A stretch of DNA of 64,000 bases from Neofusicoccum parvum (taxonomy: Eukaryota; Ascomycota; Dothideomycetes; Botryosphaeriales; Botryosphaeriaceae), in NCBI GenBank assembly GCA_020912385.1, contig CP087219.1, forward strand, positions 124,001-188,000, written 5' to 3'. A model generated the notes under the pieces. The model was not told the DNA's origin, ran no database searches, and saw nothing but the letters and a program-made list of their open reading frames with translations. Numbering within the stretch: position 1 is the first letter of the stretch; each line of letters begins with the position of its first letter. Positions 32,918 through 44,244 of this stretch are shown one piece after another. The translations under genes were made by a program, and so were the position numbers.

Positions 32918-35900
32918 CGATGGTGATAAGCATATATACTCCGGCGTTCAAAATGCGGGGATTTTAGAGGCTACCATTCAGAAGTCTCATGATGGAAATG
33001 ACAGGGTCAAAACAAATAAAAGTTACAATAGATCATGTCCGCAGAAAATCGCAGTGAACTACTGTAAGTGAATTGATTTAATTGGGTAGTCTTAGGAAAT
33101 ACTGCTAGACTTAAGTCGTGATGGTGATAGTGTCAACTTCTTTGCCCATTCCATATCAACACGCTGAGTCCGCTCTACGTCTTTTCCAAGTGCGTAAATC
33201 TCTTCTTCTAGAAGAAAGCAGCACTCTCGATAGTTCTTTTAGTCTTATACTACCTAAAAGTAAAGGGCACTTTATTGTAAGATTGATTTCTGTTTTCCAG
33301 TCTAGTTTTAAAAATTAAATCCACGACGCCTTTATTGTACTATCATATAACACCGACACCCAAATATTATATTTGATCTAGGGATTCAATAGAGAATATA
33401 ATTTTGAGAGCATTTGATCAACTGATAGCCTCGCCTTGCTCGGGTGTGGTCAAGTTTCGCCGCGTTACAACCAGACGCATACATACATCTCGAAAGAGGA
33501 TACACTCGAGTGTTGAGTTAACAGACGAATCTCGAGAATTTCTAGGTTCCTCACCCAGGAGGGCAATTTTATCTCCATTTCATCTAGTACGAACACGCGG
33601 GTGTCTGAAGTGACCTTGCCCACCGTACACTTGCCCCCTCTCTCGGAAATGAGAGAAACGCCAAAGACTATGTTACTTAGATTCCTCTGAGATTGAACGT
33701 ATTTTTCTGACAGGTCTGGCAATCAGATTTGCATATGTGTGTCTGTCAAATAAAATTCTTTGTTGATCGAGCATGGACAGTATCGGATAAAATTGCCGTC
33801 GACCTTATTTCTTCTAACGCTACATCGCGTAACTGTGCTACTTCTCCTGACAGCTCCTCGGCATCGTGACGCTTTCGGCTAATTGAAGAAAGTAAGTTTT
33901 TCATCATCCCACCTAAAGATATCACTCACCGGCATGGTATATGGCACATGAGAATGTTTCGGGGGATTATCTCTTGTATGGCTGGGGTGATCTTAGTACT
34001 TGGCTATTGTAGAGTGAGATAGCTCATTGCTGTACACTCTCACTATCTCTCGGGGGCAAAGCCCTGAAATGGCGAGCTATAGGCTCCGCCTGGGGCTGAT
34101 TTGAGAGCAATGCAAGCCCAGCTGCCGATAAAAGAACAGCGTTTGCTCCTCGCTTACTTTACTACGCTCGAAATGTGAGGAGGAAGGTATGGGCAATCTC
34201 AGGAACACCATACGTACTGTATCATATCAGCCTTCTCCCCAGTCATTTACGCCGTACGTATTCAATTGGTAGCTTTAACAAAACACGGGGCTGGCTTTCC
34301 CTCTCGAGCCCGAACGGAACACCCAGCTCGGTGGTATGGATACCGTCCTCGCAGATTGATGCCAATTCTCGACAAAATCGCGCCACGCCACAGCATATTG
34401 GTCACGGCCCAACCATTCTACATGAGGGAGTGGCAAACGGCACAGTAGTCGCATCCGCAGTTTTCTCCTCACACCAAAAGCCAAACTTCAATTCCAAGAG
34501 TGAAGGGAGCTTGGCGCGGTGTGATGCACTTCTGACAAGAGGGCAGTGTTGCGGTCGTACATAGACGTCATCTCCGGTGGACTGCAGCAGGGACCGCGTG
34601 AGCCTCAATCTATCGATATCGCCGGCGCGTTATCTTTGGCCGGCCGGCTGCAGAAGAGGCATCACTGTGCAGATGAGAGGCGGTTCGAGACTGTCAGGAA
34701 CGGACGACACCTTTCTCCCATCATGCACCGAAGAGGAATGGATGCGGTTCTAGGCCTTTGAACGCCTCCGGGTTGGTGTGACAATGACGTCAACCTGTGC
34801 CTGTTAATCAAGGTGCTGTGCTGGTAACCCCGGAACAACAGCATGATACTCTTATAAAGTCAATTCCATGCCAATGCACCAGAAATGGCGCGCCAGGGTG
34901 AGCACTCAGCTTGGCGCATGCAGTTTGTGAGAAAAGTGGAACGACCAAAGCAGCGCCTCGGATTGCCGGGGGAAAAGTCGGCATATTCTCATGGATCAAA
35001 GATCCTCCAACAGCCATTGCAGATCTCCCGCTCGCTTTTCCGAGCAAACGCTTAATTCGGGCCTACAGGCTACCACCATCTGAAAATCTCTCCTAACGAA
35101 GATCTCACTGCAGAGTATACGGGTCAGGGCAGAGAGTCTAGCCATGTACGACTGGCAGAAGACATTCAGCTAGAGGGTGACCTATGCACGTATCAGAGCT
35201 GAGGCAGGGAGCGAGACCCGGCATCTTCAAATCGATGGTGATCACATTCACATGGTTTGTGTATGCGCTTCATTGCCTGATTACCAGAACGATCAATAGC
35301 CGCGCCCCTTCGAGTAGCAGCAAATCATCTCCTCGCAATCCCCAGTCTTCGTGACCGACGTCCGTTGAATATGCGTACCTGCGACACCGCTCTGAACGGC
35401 AGGCTGAGCATTGAGACCATAGCTTTTCACCGCTAGATTGGGAAGAGGGCGGAGGCCATCACTTGGGCAGTCGAGCACAGACTCGATGGCTGCGTGGATT
35501 CAGTGAGCTGAAGCTTTGCCGTCAAAAGCAGTCGGTCGCGGATCTGATGTGATCACCGACGCAGCGAGAGAAGACCCCAGACAGGAGCATCTCGTCTCGA
35601 TCTTGATCAGGTGCTTGGATAGTTGCATGAGTGGGTTCGTATCCTGGGTTCCTGGTCAATGTGCACACCCGTTCTCTCGGAGCTTTGGTGGGACGCCGGT
35701 GGCTGTCGCCGGATGCATGTTGGTGAGAGCGGTCGGCAGCGGGTCTCGAGTGGAAAGAAGAAGGCTACAATGCGCAGGCGCAGGGCCGCGTGCCACGAAG
35801 AAAGTGGTTGCGCAACCACGGCCGCCGGAGTCCGCGTTCTGGACCTCGTCCGGCGGGGAGCTCGCAAGTGACGTCACCGCGCCTGGAGCAGTTCGCGGTG

Positions 35901-36335
35901 AGGTTTGGGGGGGCCGTCTCCCCGACGCCAACACCAGAGCTCGAGGCTTCGCGCTCCCTCTCAATTCTTCCACTGCTCGTTTCGCTTGGAGCGCTCCGCA
36001 ACTCCTTCGCGGGCGTGCTCCGTTTCCCCTTCGTCCGGTCACGAGGCCCTGACACCCGGGCGATCTGAGGCCGAGCGGCTAAAAGACGAGTTTCGCGATT
36101 GGAGCCCGCGAGCACTATGCGACGTGCACGAGTATAAAGGGGTCTGAAAGCAATCTATCTATTTCTCCGCGTCCCCGCAGTGCCGTCGGCTCGCTGACGG
36201 ATCCTGACTGTAGCATGTTTGTACATAATGCGCCGCGATGCGGCGCAGGAGAGTTGAAGAAACGAATGCTGTGCCCAGGCGACCAAACCTGTTTATTTAC
36301 CGCTTTAGGCAATTCGTAAACGTCGCGAGCCAGCC
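32918..36335. other. Long gene-poor interval
   Basis: 3.4 kb without a supported gene. It starts with an AT-rich, stop-filled block (listed separately). At ~34010-34110 there are short inverted repeats (GAGATAG...CTATCTC; GGGCAAAGCCC). The right end (35850-36330) is GC-rich and should carry the promoter of the esterase gene. Frames up to ~180 codons near 35516-36052 are arginine- and serine-rich in several registers at once, which is typical of GC-rich non-coding DNA. Confidence 0.55.
33000..33440. other. AT-rich block, possibly a decayed repeat
   Basis: This stretch is strongly AT-rich with many TA steps and stops in all frames, in contrast to the GC-rich coding DNA on both sides (for example 33300-33420). 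This is what repeat-induced point mutation leaves in ascomycete repeats, but no terminal repeats or transposase traces were found. Boundaries are approximate. Confidence 0.35.
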
Positions 36336-37493
36336 ATGCTGATCCCCATTCCGACCTCCGCGTTCGCTGCAATCCTGCCGCTGATACTCGGTTCGGCTGC
36401 TCTTCCGACTGCGGCCGATAAACCGGCGGCGTTCTTCCTCGCGGGCGACAGTACAACGGCGGTCCAGTCGACGGGCGGCGGCGGCTGGGGCAACGGCTTC
36501 CTCAACACCACGCTCCAGAGCGGCGCAACCGGGAAGAACTACGGCCACAATGGCGCGACAACCGTCAGCTTCCGCGAGGGCGGAGACTGGGCGACTGTGC
36601 TGAGCGCCGTCAAGAATGCGAAGGCGGACTACACTCCATACGTGACGATCCAGGTGCGTCAACCCGAGAAAGCAGAACGAGCAGCACGACAGAGGCTCCT
36701 GGCCATCGGAGGATGGGCGGAACAAGCTCAGCTGCAGGCGGACGTGAAGGCCGAAGCTGACAACGCGGGGCGCGCGACACCAGTTCGGCCACAACGACCA
36801 GAAAACCGACAAGAACATCAGCGTGGCCCAATACTCGGCCAACCTCGCGCAATTCGTCGCCGACGTGCGTGACGCAGGCGGCAACCCGGTACGGCTCCCC
36901 CCTCCTCTCCACGAGCCCATGCCCCATGCCCCATGCCCATCAACCCATTCAAGTCCCTTCGACGATCGAGATCCTGCATGTGTCCCGCGTCGCGTCGCGT
37001 CGCGTCGCGTCGCGCACGCGCACACTACCGTCTTTTGAGGGTCCCTGCATCGTCCGCTCTTTTGCTGCCCCTCTTCAGAAGACGCAAACGCGCTGACGCG
37101 CGCGCCGGGGCGATCGCCCGTCCGTTCCTACATTAGATCCTCGTCACGCCGCTCTCCCGGCGCCAGTACGACAGTGCCGGCAAAATAAAGGAGAACCTGG
37201 CCGAGCAGCGCACCGCCACGCTGGCCGTCGCCAAGGACACGGGTGCGCTGGCCGTCGACCTGAACCGCGCCTCCACCGACTACCTGAACGCCATCGGCAG
37301 CGCCGACGCGTACACGTACAATCTGAACGCGGACGACTACACCCACCTCAACGAGGCGGGCAGCGTCGTCTTCGGGAACATGGTCGCGTGGCTGATGGAT
37401 GAGAGCGCCGACGCCGACGTGCTGAGCCAGTGGACGGTGGCGAACGCCGAGTACGTGCAGGATTTCAAGAATGGGGTGTACATCTCGCCGTAG
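36336..37493 (+). CDS. Secreted SGNH/GDSL esterase, rhamnogalacturonan acetylesterase-like (CE12)
   Basis: Three exons (36336-36653, 36784-36888, 37137-37493) and introns of 130 and 248 nt, long for this window; 259 aa. Residues 1-~27 are a signal peptide. SGNH blocks are in order: I, FLAGDSTTA (nucleophile Ser ~38); II, Gly in GWGNGF; III, FGHNDQ (oxyanion Asn); V, DDYTHLNEAG with catalytic Asp and His. The arrangement matches fungal rhamnogalacturonan acetylesterases, which remove acetyl groups from pectin. The splices are fixed by YVTIQ/FGHNDQ and DAGGNP/ILVTPLSRR, both family-conserved joins. Intron 2 contains simple repeats. Extracellular pectin breakdown is inferred from the family. Confidence 0.9.
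36917..36938 (+). repeat. Short tandem CCATGCC repeat in intron 2
   Basis: Three tandem copies of CCATGCC lie within the second intron of the CE12-like esterase gene. Simple-sequence expansion; no function assigned. Confidence 0.75.
36986..37014 (+). repeat. CGCGT pentanucleotide microsatellite in intron 2
   Basis: Five tandem CGCGT units followed by CGCG, inside the 248-nt second intron of the esterase gene. A five-base unit in an intron is free to vary in length without changing the protein. Confidence 0.85.
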
Positions 37494-38980
37494 AAGGCTT
37501 TTCAGCCACAGATCGAGGCGGGGCATTGTAGGTAGTGTATGCAAAAGGACTGCGTGGATCGAGATCTGTAGTACCTGCGACGTGATGTAAACAAAAGCCT
37601 GGATCTCATATATGAGCTGCGGCCCCAACACGAGAAGAGTCAGCGAAGAGCGGGAAAAAGGAAGCAGGAAAAGCAAAGGAGAGCAGAAGGACGGCAGCTT
37701 ACGTAGATTTACAACAGCAGCAGCGAGGCACGATGAACATAAGACAACGTCCACTTAATGCGAGAGCCTACCAATGTTCTCTTGGCAGTAGTGGCATGGT
37801 CTATTGCCGGAAAGCGCATTCGTTGCAACAATGGGAAGGAAATCCACCCACACTCCAAAGGTTGCAACGCACTACACCATATGTCAGCGAGACACATTGA
37901 TAGATTAGTGGAGATGACGCTTCATGCAAAGAGTTCCAGAACTACGTAAGCTTCAACCATCATCAAAGGTCAACCCGCCCAGGATTACACAATTTTGTCA
38001 TTTGGTCTACACTGGCGGATGGCCCACTCTCCAGCTTTCTTCCTTCGCGGTCCGCAAAGACCTGTCGATTGAACTGGGTGAAAGGCCGGTCTTCCAATTT
38101 CCCCACAGGAGCTGGGAGGCCCTTCAACCCCGAAAATTGTCGCCCCAGTGCCTCCTGGTGGCTTGCTGACAATCTGGTATCACCAACTCACCGCCACGAT
38201 CTGAATTTCTCATGTTGTACTATGCAGCCATGTTCAAGCTCGACCTGGCAATCTCTTGGCTGGCGAGAATTTGACAATACAGATGCAAGGACAATCGTAC
38301 GAGAGAAATACGGGTGGGCATAATTCGTGGAGAATTGAGTCAACATGCGGGAGCAGCGTGTACGTACCGACAGTGTGGGCATGAGCTGCAGGACCGGAGG
38401 TACCTCCTGCGTTTAAGCGATGCGTCGACGTGTGACCTGGCTTGATGGCGCAGGTGTGCGCGCAGGATGGCACAGCAGGCGTCAGACACGACGGAGGCAC
38501 GCAACTGCAGCTCTCCTGTTGCGCCGGCTTAACGCGAAGCTGCCTGGGACCGCACGGCCCGTTTCCTCTGGATCGATCGTCGACGCAGGCGACCGGTCTG
38601 ATGCAAGACGGCCAGAGGGCAACAGAGGCGCCGCGTTGAGAGTGCATGTAGCTGAGCGCTCAAGGCGGCATGGATTGCCAGTGGCTGAAGGGCTCCTCTC
38701 CGCAGCCACGGCGAGTGGTAGCACAGCGTACTGCATGCAACGAGTTGATGCGATGCGTCAAAACAATGCCTTGCTGCCCGTCCCAGCTGAAGGTCATGGC
38801 CCAACCTACAGGCTTCCAGCGGCGGGAAAGCCGCCATGCATTGCAGGGGATGCAACTCAGTCCACATTGGTACAGCCGTGTAAGAGGCAATGCATAATTC
38901 ATTTTCGGGCTTGTCCTAACTAACGGCTGGACTGTCGGACTTGGCCTTGCAGCTCACCCTCGCCGGGCGGCCTTGGGGGG
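37494..38980. other. Convergent gene-poor interval
   Basis: 1.5 kb between the stops of the esterase gene (+) and MED20 (-). Several overlapping frames of 60-170 codons around 38420-38920 occur on both strands; none looks like a protein. No RNA gene or mobile element is recognised. Confidence 0.55.
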
Positions 38981-39755
38981 CTACTTCTGGAAGCGCAGGA
39001 TATCGCACCAAAGGCCGACCTCGTCGAAAGTGTCGTCGGCGGCTTCGCGGGGCAGGCGGGAAGTGATGGACTCCCTGGCCTGGTTGGCGCCGACGCCGAA
39101 GCTTGACCAGACATCCCGGACTAGCGACTGGCCAGCCTCAAGCTCATCCTGAGGGTCGGTCTGCCCGGGCAGAAGCTCCATATCTTGGTCCTCTGACTCT
39201 TGCTTGGCCGTCTGGATGCAGACGACGGTGCCGCGCAGAGCCATCTGGCCGCCCTTCTCCCGCAGCTCGCCCAAGCGCACAACAAACTCGCCCAGAGAGT
39301 ATGAAGCACCGGACGTGACCTGCGAGCTTATGCGATACATCCAGAGGGCGCCGAACTTGAGGTTCAAGAGCTGGCTGTACGGCTCCATCTGCGACAGCGG
39401 GATTGCGATGGTGGAGGACGGGGCTGCGGGTGGCTGCGCCTGCGCCTGCGGCTGGTCGGGGCCTGTGATATGCACGAAAGCGCGATCGGGATGGTGGCCC
39501 AGGCCGAGAACATGCTGCGAGTGCGGCGGCGACTTGTCGCTGGTGTTCGCAGGCGTCGAGCGGAAGACGCGGTGGTGAAGGCCCCAGGAGCCCACCAACA
39601 CCGGGTCGTAGGCGCGGATGAGGCGGTCGGTCAGGTCGGCCAGGCCGGGCGCGTTGGGGCCTGAGGCGACGAAATAGATGCTACATGGAGGCGGAGTCAG
39701 TCCAGGCGCGGGGCGGCGGTATGTTTGGCGGAGAGACGTACGCGGTGACAGCCAT
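38981..39755 (-). CDS. MED20: Mediator complex subunit 20 (Srb2-like)
   Basis: Two exons on the minus strand: a 14-nt first exon (39755-39742) and 39680-38981, with a 61-nt intron; 237 aa. The join gives MAVTAIYFVASGPNAPGLAD, matching the N-terminal strand of Med20. The segment VLVGSWGLHHRVFRS and later GALWMYRISSQVTSGASYSLGEF and DFVVR-like pattern (EFVVRLGEL) are typical of the TRF/Med20 family. The C-terminus WCDILRFQK is also family-like. Med20 sits in the head module of Mediator and pairs with Med18 to contact RNA polymerase II. The first exon holds only four full codons, so most gene finders would miss the true start and begin at an internal Met or alternative codon. Confidence 0.88.
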
Positions 39756-40518
39756 TTGGAGGGCTGCGTGATTGCCGCGATGTGCCGCTGGAGGAAATTA
39801 GAGGCCCACCGGCGCCGAATAAATGCGGAGGCACGCCCGGATCGACCGCGCTGCGACGCTCCCGCCTGCTCCTCTGTGCTCGAGGCCTCGCCCCTCGCGA
39901 GCTCGAGCGAGCGGCCCAGGTCGGTGCACCCCGCAGGACGAGAGCGAGCTGCGCGAACCGAGCGACGCAGCGACGCCCAGCCTCAGCCGCGGCACGACGG
40001 CACCAGCTCACCTCAGCTCACCCCGCTGCCGCTCGCGCTCGCGCTCAATGCCTGGTGCCGCGACAGTGCGTGTGGTGTGCTTGCTGATCTCACATGCGCC
40101 AGGGACATTTGGATGCGCAGGCGCGCAGTGGTGAGGGCGCGACTGACGCCATGGTGGTTATCGATACCACAAGCGGACGCCAGCTGCCAGGATTGAGACC
40201 CTCGTATCCCTCCGCGTGCTGCCCTGCTTCTCCTTAACCTTGTGCTATTTCTGGCTTCATCGTCTTCTCTAACTTCCTCCCAGCCAACCTATTACATTTT
40301 CCTTTCTCCGCCAGTTGCAGTCTATCGTTGCCCTTCCTTCGACCTCTCACACTGCCAAGATTAGGCCCGCCTCTCCTGCGTTTCGGACCCGCTACCAGCT
40401 GTATCCAACGTCGAGCAAGCTTCCAGCTCGCAAGTCGCTCCTTCACCACCTCTCGCCTCTCTCTCCTTGACCTGCCCTGCGGCCGAGGTCCTATGATTCC
40501 CTTTTCCAGCAATTGAGA
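39756..40518. promoter_or_regulatory. Divergent promoter region MED20 / GH47 mannosidase
   Basis: 763 bp between divergent starts. The half next to the mannosidase (about 40200-40500) is pyrimidine-rich on the plus strand (tcgtcttctctaacttcctc and similar), a frequent property of fungal promoters and 5' leaders. No TATA box was seen. Confidence 0.5.
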
Positions 40519-42300
40519 ATGCCCATACTCCGCCGCCAAACCCTCCTCTCCCTTGTGGCCTTCTGCGCCATCGTCGCTCTCTTCCACGTCTCGCGCCTCT
40601 CCGTCCGCGAGCCCCCAAGCCCTGTGCCTCTGCGCTCCTACGCAGACCGCGCGCTGCAGCAGCCCATCCGATGGAAGGACGTGCCTGAGCAGTTTCCAGT
40701 TTCATCTTTCACTTCGCTCCCGGCGAGCAAGCCCTCATCAATCCCCAGAATTCAGTACGACCAACGCGCTGGCGAATCGGCCGATCACAAAGCTGAAAGG
40801 GAGGCGCGGCTGCAGGCAGTCAAGGAGACCTTTTTGCACTCGTGGGAAGGTTACAAGAGGCATGCGTGGCTTCAGGATGAGATTGCCCCTCTTTCGGGCA
40901 GTTACAAGAACACCTTCGGCGGCTGGGGCGCCTCGTTGGTAGACACGCTGGACACCCTGTGGATCATGGGCCTGCAAGACGAATTCGAAATGGCTGTGAA
41001 TGCCTTGAATAAGGTGGACTTCACTACCTCGGACCTTGGCTCACTCAACGTCTTCGAGACCACCATCCGCTACCTGGGTGGACTGATGTCTGCCTACGAT
41101 CTCAGCGGCAACCAATACTCAGTGCTGCTCCAAAAGGCTACTGAGTTGGGAGAGATGCTGTATCGCGCATTCGACACGCCCAACCGCATGCCCGTCAGCC
41201 GCTGGGACTGGCGGCTCAAGGCCACCACAGACGCAGAACAACAGGCATCCAGCTCTGCCGTGTCTGCCGAAGTTGGCTCCTTGAGCCTGGAGTTCACCCG
41301 GCTTTCGCAGTTGACCGGCAACCCGAAGTTCTTCGACGCCATCCAGCGCATCACCGACGAGTTTGAGCAGCAGCAGAACCAGTCAAAGATCCCTGGCCTG
41401 TGGCCCATCACGGTCAACCCGAAAAAGAACGCCTTTGCGGATGACCGCGCGTTCACGTTCGGCGGAATGGCCGACTCGCTGTACGAGTACTTCCCCAAGC
41501 AGTGGATGCTCCTCGGCGGTGTCATGGACCAGTATCGCTCCATGTACGAAAACGCCATCGATGCCGCCAAGAAGGTCCTGTTTTTCCGACCTCTGAACCG
41601 CGACAACCTAGACATCCTCCTGTCCGGGACTGTCAAGTACACGTCGAACAACAAGATCAAGCTCGAGCCAGAAGGGCAGCATCTGGCTTGTTTCACAGGC
41701 GGGATGGTGGGCATTGCTGCCAAGATCTTCAACCGGCCCGATGAGTTGCACACGGCCCGCCAGCTAACGGATGGCTGCATCTGGGCCTATGAGAGCACGC
41801 TCACGGGAATCATGCCTGAGATCTTCCACGTCGTGCCGTGCACCGAGGAGGATGACGAGTGCCTGTGGGATGAAGGGCGCTGGTACGACGGTGTTGCGGC
41901 GCGAAACAGCAAGGCAACGCGCGAGATTGCGCAGAAGTACACCGAGCGCTACAACCTTCCGCCTGGCTTCACCAACCTCGTCGACAGGCGCTACCTGTTG
42001 CGGCCGGAGGCCATCGAGAGTGTGTTCATTATGTACAGAATCACGGGCGACGAAGGCCTGCAGGACAAGGCTTGGAACATGTTCCAGGCTGTGGAGAAGT
42101 ACACACGCACCGAGCTGGGTAATGCAGCGATCAATGACGTGGCAGCGCCGGAGAACGTCAAGAAGGTGGACAGCTGCGAGAGCTTCTGGATGGCAGAGAC
42201 GCTCAAGTATTATTACCTTACTTTTAGTGACCCGGAACTCGTCAGCCTGGACGAATGGGTGTTTAATACCGAGGCGCACCCGTTGAGACGCCCCCAGTAG
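40519..42300 (+). CDS. Class I alpha-1,2-mannosidase (GH47)
   Basis: Intronless, 593 aa. A type II membrane anchor (residues ~8-25, LLSLVAFCAIVALFHVSRL) with short cytosolic basic N-terminus MPILRRQ suggests ER or Golgi lumen. The catalytic domain begins at ~110 (SWEGYKRHAWLQDEIAPLSG). GH47 landmarks: GGWGASLVDTLDTLWIMG (first acidic residue), FEYLGGLMSAYDLSG-like IRYLGGLMSAYDLSGNQ, GGMADSLYEYFPKQW, CFTGGMVG, LRPEAIESVFIMYRITGD, and the end motif SFWMAETLKYYYLTFSDPE with VFNTEAHPL, which holds the calcium-binding Thr. It trims Man9GlcNAc2 in N-glycan processing or ERAD. Cysteines in FHVVPCTEEDDECLWDEG are likely disulfide-bonded. The start is ATG 40519; the frame opens two codons earlier with TTG. 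ER versus Golgi cannot be decided from sequence. Confidence 0.94.
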   Translation: MPILRRQTLLSLVAFCAIVALFHVSRLSVREPPSPVPLRSYADRALQQPIRWKDVPEQFPVSSFTSLPASKPSSIPRIQYDQRAGESADHKAEREARLQAVKETFLHSWEGYKRHAWLQDEIAPLSGSYKNTFGGWGASLVDTLDTLWIMGLQDEFEMAVNALNKVDFTTSDLGSLNVFETTIRYLGGLMSAYDLSGNQYSVLLQKATELGEMLYRAFDTPNRMPVSRWDWRLKATTDAEQQASSSAVSAEVGSLSLEFTRLSQLTGNPKFFDAIQRITDEFEQQQNQSKIPGLWPITVNPKKNAFADDRAFTFGGMADSLYEYFPKQWMLLGGVMDQYRSMYENAIDAAKKVLFFRPLNRDNLDILLSGTVKYTSNNKIKLEPEGQHLACFTGGMVGIAAKIFNRPDELHTARQLTDGCIWAYESTLTGIMPEIFHVVPCTEEDDECLWDEGRWYDGVAARNSKATREIAQKYTERYNLPPGFTNLVDRRYLLRPEAIESVFIMYRITGDEGLQDKAWNMFQAVEKYTRTELGNAAINDVAAPENVKKVDSCESFWMAETLKYYYLTFSDPELVSLDEWVFNTEAHPLRRPQ

Positions 42301-42842
42301 TTAGGAGGGCCAGACGGATAGACGGGCACTTGGCGTTACGGTGTAGACGAGCCGTGCATTGGGAGCACAGGCACTCAGCATCATGGAAGCTTAGCATACG
42401 GACTTTTGGATAGAAATGTTCAAATCTTGGTTACAGCCACTGCTCTTGAGTGCTTAGTGATGGGCAGCGTGGGGATTGGCTGCCCTGGATGGTCCCCCAG
42501 TGCCTGCCCCTGGGCCTTATCGCTTATCGCCGGGCTGTCTCCGCGACTTGGCGCTAGTCGGCGTCATGACCTTCTCACATGCTCCTCCCCAGACGACCTT
42601 CCGTCCCAGCTGACTCCGCCGACCCACTGCCTCCGCGAAGCTTGGGATATAGCTTCCGCCGAGCACCCGCCCGCGCGCGACCAGGAAGCCTCACTCACTC
42701 TGCTCTCACGCTGCCTGGGCCAAAGGACTCCCCCTCCCGCCACCCTACTGATCGCATCTGTACCCACATTCCATCGCTTGCCTGTCGAAAGACGTCGCGG
42801 AGCCATACTCCAGACAGACACGGCTTCACACTTCCTCACATC
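42301..42842. other. Intergenic region mannosidase / nucleoside transporter
   Basis: 542 bp of tandem spacing. The right half is pyrimidine-rich and ends in tcacatcATG, so it is the promoter and leader of the transporter gene. No gene. Confidence 0.55.
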
Positions 42843-44244
42843 ATGGACCGGGTGCGCCAGCTTCTTCAGCGAGACCAGCCGTACGAGCCGCTCGAGGGCG
42901 GTTCGGAGACTCCGGATGGCGCCAGGATAGAAGAGGAGGAGGACAAGAAGGCGTTTTCATGGCTGGATTACTCGATATTTCTTCTGCTGGGGGTCGCTAT
43001 GCTGTGGGCATGGTGGGTTTCTCCTGGCGTAGGTCCGGAGACCTCTACTAACAACAGCCAGGAACATGTTTCTCGCAGCCGGGCCCTACTTCCAAAGTCG
43101 CTTCCAAGCCAACGAGAACATTCTCCACAATTTCCAGTCTGCCCAGCTCTCCGTATCCACTATAGTCAACCTGGGCTCCATGCTCATACTGGCCAAGCTT
43201 CAGGCCAGCGCCTCGTATCCCAAGCGCATCATGGCTTCGCTTCTAATCAACGTTGTCACCTTCACTCTTCTCGCCATATCAACTCGACATTTCCTCGATG
43301 TCTCAGCCAAAGTGTACTTTGGCTTCATGATTGTAATGGTGGGCGCGGCTAGTTTTGGAACCTCACTCTGCCAGAATGGTGTCTTCGCGTACGTCTCGGG
43401 CTTCGGGCGCGAAGAGTACACTCAGGCCATCATGACCGGCCAAGGTGTGGCAGGTGTGCTTCCTGCCATTGCGCAAATCGTGTCTGTCCTTTCCGTGCCT
43501 GCAGGCGATTTGGGCAACGAAGAAGCAGCGGAACAGTCTTCGGGGTCAGCCTTTGCCTACTTCATAACGGCCACGGGCATTTCCGCCCTGACCCTGGTGG
43601 CCTTTTTCTACCTCTTGTCAAGGAGGGCCTCTATAAACCACGCGAAGGGCGTCACCGACAGCATCGGTGACCTGCGCGACGTATCGTCCGGCCCGGTTCG
43701 CGAGACTGTGCCACTCCTGAGGCTGCTCCGCAAGCTTATCTGGCTCTCTGCAGCCGTGTTCCTCACGTTCGCCGTCACCATGGTCTACCCGGTCTTCACA
43801 CAGGAGATCAAGAGTGTGCGCCCGGCTGATTCTGCGCCGAGACTCCTCCAGCCGGCGTCCTTCATCCCCCTTGCGTTCCTCTTCTGGAACTCGGGCGACT
43901 TGGTTGGGCGCATCCTCCCAGCCTTCCCGGCGCTGTCTCTGACCTCGAAGCCACGGGTGGTATTCGCGCTCTCGGTATGTCGAGTGGTGTTCGTCCCGCT
44001 GTACCTGCTTTGCAACGTGCGCGGCCGTGGTGCCACGGTCGACAGCGATGCGTTCTACCTTATCGTACAAGCCCTTTTCGGGCTGACGAACGGGTTCTTG
44101 GGAAGTACGTGCATGATGGGCGCCGTCGAGTGGGTGGATGTCGAGGAGAGGGAGGCTGCAGGAGGATTCATGGGTCTTTGTCTTGTGGCTGGACTGACGG
44201 CGGGGAGTCTCGCGAGTTTCGTCGTCGCTGGTGCTCTACTATAG
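42843..44244 (+). CDS. Equilibrative nucleoside transporter (ENT/SLC29, Fun26-like)
   Basis: Two exons (42843-43012 and 43062-44244) with a 49-nt intron that has a consensus CTAAC branch site; 450 aa. The acidic N-terminal tail (residues 1-40) is cytosolic, followed by 11 hydrophobic segments. ENT signatures: the TM1 join LLLGVAMLWAW/NMFLAAGPYFQ, QNGVFAYVSGFGREEYTQAIMTGQGVAGV (TM4-5 region) and the C-terminal TNGFLGSTCMMGA with LVAGLTAGSLASF. ENT proteins move nucleosides down their gradient across vacuolar or plasma membranes. The family is usually 400-500 aa, so it is full length. The intron falls in the first membrane segment; skipping it would stop the frame. Confidence 0.93.

Noticed and set aside
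34010..34110. Short hairpins as possible tRNA or terminator
   Set aside because: No acceptor stem, T-loop or anticodon arm could be assembled; stems are short and imperfect.
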